A DNA stretch of 64,000 bases, taken from NCBI GenBank assembly GCA_016710685.1, contig JADJVC010000002.1:620001-684000 (forward strand), written 5' to 3'. The notes below the pieces were generated by a model that saw nothing but the letters and a program-made list of their open reading frames with translations, searched no databases and was not told the origin of the DNA. The translations under genes and the position numbers were made by a program. This document shows, piece by piece, positions 20,553 to 27,305 of this stretch (position 1 is the first letter of the stretch; every line of letters begins with the position of its first letter). Origin of the DNA: Flavobacteriales bacterium. Lineage in GTDB: Bacteria > Bacteroidota > Bacteroidia > Flavobacteriales_F > PHOS-HE28.

Positions 20553-21790
20553 GGTTTCATGTTCTGTGGAAGGTCCACGGTGAATTGAGTGCTACCCGGC
20601 TCGCTGTTGAACGAGATGGTCCCACCCATCAATTCGAGGTATCGCTTCACGAGGTTGAGCCCGAGGCCGGTGCCTTGGATGGTGCTTGCGTTGGAGCCGC
20701 GGAAGAAGCGGTCGAAGAGGTGCTGTTGGTCTTCAGCGGGTATCCCCATGCCTTGGTCCGCCACGGTAATGCGCAACCGGCCATCCACCACGGCGGTGCT
20801 CAGGTGTACCGGTTTTCCTTCGGGGGAATACTTGATGGCGTTGGTCACCAAATTGGCGAGCAGGTTGCTGAGCATCTGCTTGTCCAGACACACGTTGCTT
20901 GGCCCTTCACCATGGCCGTAGTTGATGGTCTGTCCGGGCTTCGCCATGGCGCGGAGCTCCTCGATCAGTGCAATGCAGAGGTGAACGATGTCGAAATCGG
21001 TCGGTGCCGGTTGGACATGGCCTTGCTCCATTTTTTCGAGGGAAAGAAATTCATTGAGCATGGCGGTCATTTCACGGACCTTGGATCGGATCCGCGTCAC
21101 ATGCTTGGCCACTTTTTCATCAGTTCCTTCAGTGTAACGGTTTATAAGGTCCACACTGCCCATGATGGTGCTGAGCGGCGTGCGGAACTCATGGCTTGCC
21201 ATGGCCACGAAGCGGCTTTTCAAAGCGTGCAGTTCGCGTTCGGTATCCAAGGCCTTGCGGACATTGGCCTCCGCGGCGCGGAGTTGTTCGGTGCGTTGCT
21301 CCACACGGTCCTCCAATTCCTGGCGGCTGCGTATCAGTCCCATTTCTGCCGTGTGGCGCATCGTTATGTCCGTTACGAGGCCCATTACGAACCGTCCTTG
21401 GCCGATCGTGAAATGGTTCAAGCTCACTTCCACTGGGAATATGGTGCCGTCCTTGCGTTTCCCACGCAGGTCCATGCCGATCCCCATGGAACGTTGCACG
21501 GGTTGTTTATCGTAATTGGCGCGGTGCTGAGCATGGGTGCTGTGCAGGGCATCCGGCAGGAGTATTTCCATGGGACGCATATCCAGCTCGCCTTCAGTAT
21601 ACCCGAACATTTCATTGAGCCGCGGGTTGTGCTGGACGATCCTTCCTTGGCGGTCCACGACCAGGAGGCCTTCGCCAGCCGCGTTAAAAAGCAATTTGAA
21701 AACGCTTTCCGCTTGAAATTCACCGAAAGGGCCGTTACCGGGATCAGGCATCGTGCCAAGGTATGGAGTCGCCGCGGATGGCGTAGTCAT
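20549..21790 (-). CDS. PAS-domain sensor histidine kinase
   Basis: About 413 residues from the ATG at 21790, which overlaps the upstream stop as ATGA; the frame is open to 21916 but would then sit inside the preceding gene. A PAS domain spans about 25-145 (LLVVDRQGRIVQHNPRLNEM; GKRKDGTIFPVEVSL). Then come a coiled coil, HisKA with MASHEFRTPLS near residue 200, and HATPase_c (NLLANLVTNAIKY; DQGMGIP; GTGLGLNLVKRY). There are no transmembrane segments, so it senses a cytoplasmic signal; no heme or Fe-S ligand motif is obvious. It is co-translated with the receiver-Crp/Fnr regulator, its probable target, and with the cupin gene upstream. Confidence 0.9.
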   Translation of the reverse strand: MTTPSAATPYLGTMPDPGNGPFGEFQAESVFKLLFNAAGEGLLVVDRQGRIVQHNPRLNEMFGYTEGELDMRPMEILLPDALHSTHAQHRANYDKQPVQRSMGIGMDLRGKRKDGTIFPVEVSLNHFTIGQGRFVMGLVTDITMRHTAEMGLIRSRQELEDRVEQRTEQLRAAEANVRKALDTERELHALKSRFVAMASHEFRTPLSTIMGSVDLINRYTEGTDEKVAKHVTRIRSKVREMTAMLNEFLSLEKMEQGHVQPAPTDFDIVHLCIALIEELRAMAKPGQTINYGHGEGPSNVCLDKQMLSNLLANLVTNAIKYSPEGKPVHLSTAVVDGRLRITVADQGMGIPAEDQQHLFDRFFRGSNASTIQGTGLGLNLVKRYLELMGGTISFNSEPGSTQFTVDLPQNMKP

Positions 21791-22350
21791 GGCAAGGGTC
21801 CTGCCGGGGTGTAGCTCGAAATCCCGGATGCTTCGTCGTACACGCGCCAGCGGCTCATCGGTTTGGCATACAAGTTCAAGGACACGGCGCGTTCCGGCCC
21901 CGGGTTGTAGAAACAATGGATGGAATCCTCACCGGACATCGAAGCAACGGCACCGGGCCAAAGCTCTTGGGTCTCGTTGTGGACCAAAGCGTTTTCATCG
22001 TTCATGGAGAACCGTTCCAAGGCCAGTTTACCCACGAGCGGCAATACCCATGCTTTTTCGCTGTCGTAGTCGTGGATACTGGTGCTTTGGCCGGGATTGT
22101 AGCAGATCACCAGCAGTTCGAACTGTTCATTGCGGGTAATGCAATTCCGGGTGTAGTGCTTCGTGCTCCAGCGCAGGAATGGCGCGAGGTCCGGTGGTGT
22201 TTTCACAATTCCGCCACGGCCCCGGACGGCCTTGGCATAGTGGGAAAGAATGTCGCCGAATGCACTTGGATCCCCGTTGCGCGACAGGGTGTTGAGGAGC
22301 TGCGCGATACTGGTACGGGACAACACGGGCATGGGGTCGTGATAAGGCAT
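21787..22350 (-). CDS. Cysteine dioxygenase-like cupin
   Basis: A 187-residue protein of the thiol dioxygenase (CDO I) family, which oxidises cysteine to cysteine sulfinate with non-heme iron. Similar segments are CYNPGQSTSIHDYDSEKAW, SIHCFYNPGPERAVSLNLY and YAKP. In CDO the iron ligands are two histidines in an HxH motif plus a third about 50 residues later. Here the first and third His are visible, but the second position of HxH is Tyr (HDYD). The residue after SL is Asn, while the catalytic Tyr of the SLxLY motif is kept. Substrate and activity are therefore uncertain. It is the first gene of a three-gene unit with the PAS kinase and the receiver-Crp/Fnr regulator. Confidence 0.75.
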   Translation of the reverse strand: MPYHDPMPVLSRTSIAQLLNTLSRNGDPSAFGDILSHYAKAVRGRGGIVKTPPDLAPFLRWSTKHYTRNCITRNEQFELLVICYNPGQSTSIHDYDSEKAWVLPLVGKLALERFSMNDENALVHNETQELWPGAVASMSGEDSIHCFYNPGPERAVSLNLYAKPMSRWRVYDEASGISSYTPAGPLP

Positions 22351-22727
22351 GGAAAGCCGCTAAACTATTGGGGTAGCACGGCCCCGGCACTGACGGACGT
22401 CATGTTTGCATCATTCACAACGAAAGGTCCGACAAACAGTGGGGCGGCCAGGGCTATCGTGTCTGAAACGTCTGCCATCCGGCGGACGTGCCGTCTATGT
22501 CAATGAAGAACCACGGATACACACGGATTTACACGGATGACCAAAAACATGGACAGCGGCCACGGAGCGAATAGTAAGGCCGGCCTTAAAAGCATCCGTG
22601 TAAATCCGTGTGTATCCGTGGTTCACTCGCCTGTGCAGCGGCTTCGGCGGAGCAACGGTTCGTATTAACGCATCACGCCGCGAGGCGTGCGCTCCAGACT
22701 CGATAGCCTTGGGCGATGGCGCCACAG
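22351..22727. repeat. Dispersed CACGGAT inverted-repeat element, copy 2, in intergenic gap
   Basis: The gap holds the second copy of the element, about 22450-22710. Left arm 22508-22538 and right arm 22594-22624 pair over about 31 nt. The flanks AGGGCTATCGTGTCTGAAACG (22451-22471, shared with copy 1 except one base) and GTATTAACGCATCA with GAGGCGTGCGCTCCAGA (near 22660-22697) are also shared. The part next to the cupin gene (22351-22449) contains a weak -7-like TAGTTTAG on the minus strand and nothing else I can identify. Confidence 0.75.
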
Positions 22728-23186
22728 CTATGCACCCACCGCCACCGCCGCCTTGTTGTTGAAGCGCTCCACACCGTTGTAGGTCACTTCCCAGGTCACG
22801 GGCAACGCACGTTTGATCATCGCGCTTACGCCGCAGAGCTCGTTCTGTGAGCAGCCCACCACGCGCAATGCTTCTTCTTCATGCGCCGCATCGCCGTGCA
22901 TCTCATAGGTCAAGTGGACGCTGGTGTATTGAATGGGTTGCGTCTTGCTGATCTCGCCGGAAACGCGCACTTCAAAGCGATCGAGCGGCTTGTCGGCCTT
23001 GCGCAACAGCGCCACCACGTCCATGCCTGTGCAGCCCGCCAGCGCAGTGAGCATGAAGGGTTTCGGTATCGGCCCTTGGTCCTCACCACCGGCACGCTCG
23101 GGCGCGTCCATGGTCACCGTGTGGCCGCCCACCAGTGCGTTGAATTGCATTTTGCCCATCCAAACGGCATCTACGTCGTGTGTCAT
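22728..23186 (-). CDS. OsmC family protein
   Basis: A 152-residue OsmC/Ohr-superfamily protein. The start at 23186 (MTHDVDAVWMGKMQFNAL) is the natural beginning of the fold; the open frame upstream is proline-rich and unlike the family. Two redox cysteines are at the expected places: the helix ALAGCTGMDVVALLRK (about residue 52) and ALRVVGCSQNELCGVSAMI (about residue 115). Family members reduce organic hydroperoxides, although the YhfA-like subgroup is uncharacterised. A -7-like box, GAACTTTG on the minus strand (23229-23236), is a one-base mismatch 43 nt upstream. Confidence 0.9.
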   Translation of the reverse strand: MTHDVDAVWMGKMQFNALVGGHTVTMDAPERAGGEDQGPIPKPFMLTALAGCTGMDVVALLRKADKPLDRFEVRVSGEISKTQPIQYTSVHLTYEMHGDAAHEEEALRVVGCSQNELCGVSAMIKRALPVTWEVTYNGVERFNNKAAVAVGA

Positions 23187-23378
23187 TGTAGTTGTGTTTT
23201 GCCGTGCGGAACATCCCGTTGGCATTGGCAAAGTTCCTGTGGGCACGCTGCGCGGAAGGTGAGCAAAGTCACGGGGAATGCCCGTGTTCTGTGACCTTCA
23301 TCACACACCGGGCAAAGGTTTCTTCGGAACTTCGGGTGCCTTTGGACAACACGGTCCGGGCAGCAAACGCACAGCACC

Positions 23379-23768
23379 ATGAACTACGCCATCACCCGCA
23401 CCATCGACAACACCGACATGGCCGCTTTGAAAGAGCGCACCGTGGAAGCGCTGAAGAGCGAAGGCTTCGGCGTGCTCACGGAGATCGACATGCAGGCCAC
23501 ATTGAAAAAGAAACTCAATAAGGACCACCTACCGCACCTCATTTTGGGCGCATGCAATCCCGGCTATGCCGACAAGGTGGTCACCTTGGAACCGTTGATC
23601 AGCACCATGCTGCCGTGCAACGTAACCATAAGGCAATTGCCGGACGGGAAGTACCAAGTAGCGGCCATCGATCCCGCTGCGGCCATGAGCGCCGTGGACA
23701 ACCCGGCGATAGAGCCGCTCGCGGCAGAGGTGCGCGATGCGCTGAAGCGGGTGTTGGAGAAGCTGTGA
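23379..23768 (+). CDS. DUF302 domain protein
   Basis: A 129-residue protein of the DUF302 family (small alpha/beta protein, biochemical function unknown). Typical family stretches are KERTVEALKSEGFGVLTEID, HLILGACNPGYADKV, LEPLISTMLPCNVTIRQ and the C-terminal LAAEVRDALKRVLEKL. There is no signal peptide, so it should be cytoplasmic. A weak -7-like box (TGCCTTTG, 23337-23344) is 34 nt upstream. It is divergent from osmC. Confidence 0.88.
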   Translation: MNYAITRTIDNTDMAALKERTVEALKSEGFGVLTEIDMQATLKKKLNKDHLPHLILGACNPGYADKVVTLEPLISTMLPCNVTIRQLPDGKYQVAAIDPAAAMSAVDNPAIEPLAAEVRDALKRVLEKL

Positions 23769-23805
23769 GGCTGAAGTTTGTTTGCACCGGACGCGAGTGG
23801 TTGTG

Positions 23806-23813
23806 TATCTTTG
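23806..23813 (+). promoter_or_regulatory. -7 promoter element of toxin-antitoxin pair, 4 nt from ATG
   Basis: TATCTTTG is a perfect TAnnTTTG match ending 4 nt before the antitoxin ATG (23818). A near copy (CAATTTTG, 24439-24446) stands at the same distance before the decayed second antitoxin. Confidence 0.65.
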
Positions 23814-23817
23814 AATT

Positions 23818-24048
23818 ATGCCCGCTCAAGACCATTATATCCAGCTCGACTCGCTTCCGGAAGAAGTGAGGAAGAAGGCTATTGCGTTTATTGCCTCACT
23901 AATGGAGCAGTGGGAACGAAAGAAGCCGACGGGACAATCTCCGAATGACGACGCCATAAAGCCGCGTGTATTCGGCATCGCCAAGGGAATGGCCACAATT
24001 TGCAAGGATTTCGATGATCCGCTCGATGACTTCAAGGAATACATGTAA
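23818..24048 (+). CDS. DUF2281/VapB-like antitoxin
   Basis: A 76-residue protein. The N-terminus (IQLDSLPEEVRKKAIAFIA, then SLMEQ) resembles DUF2281/VapB-type antitoxins, in which a short LPEEVRKK-type helix precedes a flexible toxin-binding tail. The C-terminal part (KPRVFGIAKGMATICKDFDD, then PLDDFKEYM) is the expected acidic neutralising tail. Its TAA overlaps the ATG of the PIN toxin by one base, the usual antitoxin-toxin arrangement. It probably autoregulates. Confidence 0.8.
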   Translation: MPAQDHYIQLDSLPEEVRKKAIAFIASLMEQWERKKPTGQSPNDDAIKPRVFGIAKGMATICKDFDDPLDDFKEYM

Positions 24049-24434
24049 TGAAGGTGTTGCTGGACACCCATGTCTTCCTTTGGTTCATTTTGGGGCAACG
24101 GCAATGCACTCCTGCCACCAGAGCGATTATCGAGAACCCCAAGAATGAAAGTCTCGTGAGCATGGCGTCTCTGTGGGAAATCGGCATCAAGCACGCGCTC
24201 GGAAAACTGGAGCTCCACAGCCCATTCGAAGATTTCTTCAGATCATTCACGGACGGAGGGTTCGTTCCCTTGCCCATTACCATGCCGCACATACTCGAAC
24301 TATCCACCCTCCCGCTTCACCACCGCGACCCATTCGACCGGATGCTCATTGCCCAAGCCAAGGCTGAAGGCATGCAACTGCTCACTGCCGACCCACACTT
24401 CGCGCAGTATGATGTGCCGCTGGTGAAGGCTTGA
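24048..24434 (+). CDS. PIN-domain toxin, VapC type
   Basis: A 128-residue PIN ribonuclease, the toxic partner of the upstream antitoxin; VapC-like toxins cleave tRNA or rRNA. Acidic active-site positions are visible: LLDTHVFLW (Asp 6), SLWEIGIK (Glu about 44), HRDPFDRMLIAQA (Asp about 96-99) and LLTADPHF (Asp about 114). Length is normal for the YhzH/PIN Sll0205-like subgroup. The one-base overlap with the antitoxin implies translational coupling. Confidence 0.9.
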   Translation: MKVLLDTHVFLWFILGQRQCTPATRAIIENPKNESLVSMASLWEIGIKHALGKLELHSPFEDFFRSFTDGGFVPLPITMPHILELSTLPLHHRDPFDRMLIAQAKAEGMQLLTADPHFAQYDVPLVKA

Positions 24435-24450
24435 TCAACAATTTTGAATA

Positions 24451-24669
24451 ATGCCCGCGCAAGACCAGCACATCCAGCTCGGCTCACTTCCGGAAGAAGT
24501 GAGGAAGAAGGCAATTGCGGTTATTGCTTTGTTGATGGAGCAGGCAATGAACGCGGGATGGCAGATCCGCCATACTTTGGACAACCATTGGGCAAAAAGC
24601 CTATTGGGCTTTGCATGCCGAAATGGTGTGATAAACGCAACTCCAAGCACAGACCAAGGCAGGAAATAA
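24451..24669 (+). pseudogene. Decayed second copy of the DUF2281 antitoxin
   Basis: The first 31 residues (MPAQDQHIQLGSLPEEVRKK, then AIAVIALLMEQ) are almost the same as the antitoxin at 23818, and the promoter region is duplicated too (CAATTTTG, 4 nt before the ATG). After that the sequence diverges and lacks the acidic neutralising tail, and no toxin gene follows. It is best read as a partial duplication that no longer encodes a working antitoxin, though a short protein could still be made and might titrate or regulate. Confidence 0.65.
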
Positions 24670-24712
24670 ACCACATATAGCGTCTACCCGCTAGTTGGCA
24701 AACATTTATGAA

Positions 24713-25134
24713 ATGAGCTGTGTCCTAAGAATAGAAGGAAGGGACTTCAGAGTCGATGAATTCTTGAAGGTAACGTCTCTTGAGGCTTTTAAGGTGTGGC
24801 ATACGGGAGAACCACTTACTCCTAAAAGAAAGGACAAGGCTCATCACACAACCAATGGCTGCAAGATTGACATTAGTAAGGCCGATTTTGAAGAGTTTGA
24901 AATCCAAAATCCGATGCGATAAAGTTTCTTACCGAAAATTTTGACCACCTAAACCGACTATCGGAATTCGGTCTTTCGCAAAAGGAACCTGGACAGGTAG
25001 ATTTCGGGATATATACAAGAATGTTTGAATCCGGAGCTCAATTTGACAGATTTCCACCAGAGCTTTTGAGACTCGCTGGCAGCTTAAACTTCACAATTGA
25101 ACTAAGTCAATACGAACCCTCCCCTGAAGAGTAA
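24713..25134 (+). pseudogene. DUF4279-like gene with single-base frameshift
   Basis: The first frame from ATG 24713 (MSCVLRIEGRDFRVDEFL; HTGEPLTPKRK; NGCKIDISKADFEEFEIQN) stops at 24922. The protein continues in the next frame from about 24913 (DAIKFLTENFDHLNRL; DFGIYTRMF; FDRFPPELLRLAGSLNFTIE, then LSQYEPSPEE) to a TAA at 25132-25134. The joined sequence resembles DUF4279 proteins, whose members also have a DAIxFL helix and an RFPPELLxLAG motif. The total length of 422 nt is one base short of a whole number of codons; adding a C to CC at 24911-24912 repairs it. The region is visibly more AT-rich than its neighbours, suggesting transfer. Confidence 0.6.
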
Positions 25135-25233
25135 ACGTTTGCCAACATGCGCTTGCGACAAGCCGCCCTCGTCCCGGTGACAACTCCCGTTGAAGCGATG
25201 ATAACTTCGTCCAAGAACAAGATCACAAAAGGC

Positions 25234-25254
25234 GGCCTGCGGCAAGCGCAGGCC
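25234..25254 (-). terminator. Terminator of the tryptophanase-queD unit
   Basis: GGCCTGCG (25234-25241), loop GCAAG, CGCAGGCC (25247-25254): perfect 8-bp stem. Read on the minus strand it is followed by GCCTTTTGTG. It lies 19 nt beyond the queD stop. Confidence 0.75.
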
Positions 25255-25273
25255 CGTTGAAATATGGACCAAA

Positions 25274-25720
25274 TCAATCCCGTCCCCACTCCGCCCAACT
25301 CGTCGCCGTTTCCTGCAACCGCACAGCATACAACGCCTCTTTTTCAGGCAGGGCCATTTGTAGGCGCTCCACAATATCCAGCAGCACATTTTCGCAACTG
25401 GGCTGCCAGGGCGTGAAGCGCATGCGGCCAAAAAGCTCGTGGCCGGTCGAGGCTTGGTCGCGGTCTTTTTCGTGCAACACCAAGGCGTGGTCGTAATGCT
25501 CCACCACGGCTTTGTTCACGATGTTCTTCAGCTCCGAAAAGTCGATCACCATGCCGTTCTTCGGATGGTCCGTTTCGTTGCGCGGCTTGCCGATCAACGT
25601 AACGTCCAGCACGTACGAGTGCCCGTGGATGTTTGCGCAAAGTCCGTCGTGGCAACGGAGCGCGTGGGCCATTTCGAAGTGGAAGCGTTTGGTAACGCGG
25701 ACAGGTTGGTCGAGGATCAT
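25274..25720 (-). CDS. queD: 6-carboxytetrahydropterin synthase / PTPS family protein
   Basis: About 148 residues of the 6-pyruvoyl-tetrahydropterin synthase fold, which in bacteria usually makes 6-carboxy-tetrahydropterin for queuosine and other 7-deazapurines. Zinc ligands are in FHFEMAHAL and NIHGHSY, the catalytic Cys is in CANIHGH, and SCENVLLDIVERL matches the family's substrate-binding Glu region. The start at 25720 overlaps the tryptophanase stop (ATGA), so the frame extending to 25801 is not needed. It is probably co-translated with tryptophanase, although there is no obvious metabolic link. QueD is the likeliest role; a folate-type PTPS is not excluded. Confidence 0.82.
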   Translation of the reverse strand: MILDQPVRVTKRFHFEMAHALRCHDGLCANIHGHSYVLDVTLIGKPRNETDHPKNGMVIDFSELKNIVNKAVVEHYDHALVLHEKDRDQASTGHELFGRMRFTPWQPSCENVLLDIVERLQMALPEKEALYAVRLQETATSWAEWGRD

Positions 25721-27093
25721 TTCAGGGGTTCGAAGTGCGCGGTAAAGTGACGCAGGAATTTCGGTTCCTTGGTGATGCGCAATCCGCGGACTTGTTCGCA
25801 CCGCTTCATGATCTCCGCAAAGGTCTCGATGACGTATTCGATGTGGCTTTGCGTGTACACACGGCGCGGTATGGCCAAGCGCACCAGCTCCATGGGCGCG
25901 GGTTTCAGCGTGCCATCGGCGTTGTAGGTACCGAACATCACTGAGCCGATCTCCACCGTACGGATGCCGCCCAAAATGTAGAGTTCGCCCACCAGCGCCT
26001 GTCCGGGATATGCATGCGGCGGGATGTGCGGGTGGAGCTTTTTTGCATCCACGTAAACTGCGTGGCCGCCGATGGGCAGCATCAACGGAACGCCAAGTTC
26101 GTGCAATTTCTTTCCGAGGAACAAGGTGCTTTTTATGCGGTAGTCCAAGTAGCTTGGATCGAAGATCTCGCGAAGTCCGATGGCGATCGCTTCCATGTCG
26201 CGGCCGGCCAGCCCACCGTACGTAGCAAAGCCTTCGGTGATGATGAGCAGGTTGATGCAGGCTTCCGCGAGCGCTTCGTCTTTCAAAGCCAGAAAGCCGC
26301 CCATGTTCACCAGTGCGTCTTTTTTGGCGCTCATCACCGCGCCGTCGGTCAAGGCGAACATGCGCTGTGCGATCTCGCGGTAGCTCAGTTCTTCCATGCC
26401 GTTTTCGCGGTGCTTGATGAACCAGCTGTTCTCCGAGATGCGGCAGCAGTCCAGCAGGAACAGCACGCCGTGCAGTTTGCAGATCGCTGAAACGCCTTCA
26501 GCATTGGCCAGGCTCACCGGCTGGCCGCCGCCACTGTTGTTGGTCACGGTGAGGATCACCGCGCCCACGTTGCCTTTGTGCTCCTTCAGCAGGCGGTCCA
26601 ATTCACCCACGTCCATGTTGCCTTTGAACGGATGCTGCAGCGCCGTGTCCTTGTTCTCTGCAATGGGAATATCGATCGCGGTAGCTCCGCTGAATTCGAT
26701 GTTGGCGCGCGTGGTGTCGAAGTGCGTGTTGCTGATGAAGATCTTTCCCGGCCCGCCGAGGTGGCCGTAGATGATGCGCTCCGCCGCGCGGCCTTGGTGC
26801 GTGGGCAAAATGTGCGGCATGCCAGTGAGGTCGCGCACTTCCGCCTCCATGCGCAGCCAGCTTCGCGAGCCGGCGTAGGCTTCATCGCCTTCCATCATGC
26901 CGGCCCACTGCTTGGCGCTCATGGCGCTGGTTCCGCTGTCGGTCATAAAGTCGATGACGACATTGTCCGATCGCAGCAGGAAGGGGTTGTAGTGCGCGTC
27001 CTTCAGGTACTGCGTGCGTTCGGCTTCTGTGCTTACGCTGATGGGCTCCACGCTCTTGATGCGGAAGGGTTCGATGATGGTTTTGTGTTGCAT
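25717..27093 (-). CDS. tnaA: Tryptophanase (beta-eliminating lyase)
   Basis: A 458-residue PLP enzyme cleaving L-tryptophan to indole, pyruvate and ammonia. The family start PFRIKSVEPISV, the segment DSGTSAMSAKQWAGMM, PTHQGRAAE and the PLP site VMSAKKDALVN (Lys about residue 257) are present, as is SVMFG near the C-terminus. Length fits. Tyrosine phenol-lyase is a close relative; the SAKKD rather than SGKKD loop and overall look favour tryptophanase, but I cannot settle this by eye. No tnaC-like leader is visible; upstream lies CACGGAT repeat copy 3. Indole made here could act as a signal. Confidence 0.9.
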   Translation of the reverse strand: MQHKTIIEPFRIKSVEPISVSTEAERTQYLKDAHYNPFLLRSDNVVIDFMTDSGTSAMSAKQWAGMMEGDEAYAGSRSWLRMEAEVRDLTGMPHILPTHQGRAAERIIYGHLGGPGKIFISNTHFDTTRANIEFSGATAIDIPIAENKDTALQHPFKGNMDVGELDRLLKEHKGNVGAVILTVTNNSGGGQPVSLANAEGVSAICKLHGVLFLLDCCRISENSWFIKHRENGMEELSYREIAQRMFALTDGAVMSAKKDALVNMGGFLALKDEALAEACINLLIITEGFATYGGLAGRDMEAIAIGLREIFDPSYLDYRIKSTLFLGKKLHELGVPLMLPIGGHAVYVDAKKLHPHIPPHAYPGQALVGELYILGGIRTVEIGSVMFGTYNADGTLKPAPMELVRLAIPRRVYTQSHIEYVIETFAEIMKRCEQVRGLRITKEPKFLRHFTAHFEPLK

Positions 27094-27110
27094 TGGGTCT
27101 GGTTTAGAAT

Positions 27111-27213
27111 TGAACCACGGATGGACACTGATTTACACGGATAATGCCGTTGCCGCGTCGAACTTGGGTTATCCGCCTGTTCTATCCGTGTTCATCTGTG
27201 TTCATCCGTGGTT
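27111..27213. repeat. Dispersed CACGGAT inverted-repeat element, copy 3
   Basis: Left arm 27112-27142 (TGAACCACGGATGGACACTG and onward) and right arm 27184-27213 (ATCCGTGTTCATCTGTGTTC and onward to GTGGTT). Same word structure as copies 1 and 2 but with different outer flanks. It lies between the tryptophanase start and the next upstream gene's stop. Confidence 0.75.
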
Positions 27214-27305
27214 AAAACACGAAGCCACGACCTGCGGAATGCTGCATTCTTAGCGCTCTTAGCGTCTTGGCGGTGAATCCATCGAAGCCGTTAACTGCGG
27301 AAAAC

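Noticed and set aside
24900..24925. Programmed frameshift in the DUF4279-like gene
   Set aside because: There is no slippery heptamer at the junction and three other genes in the window show the same one-base loss.
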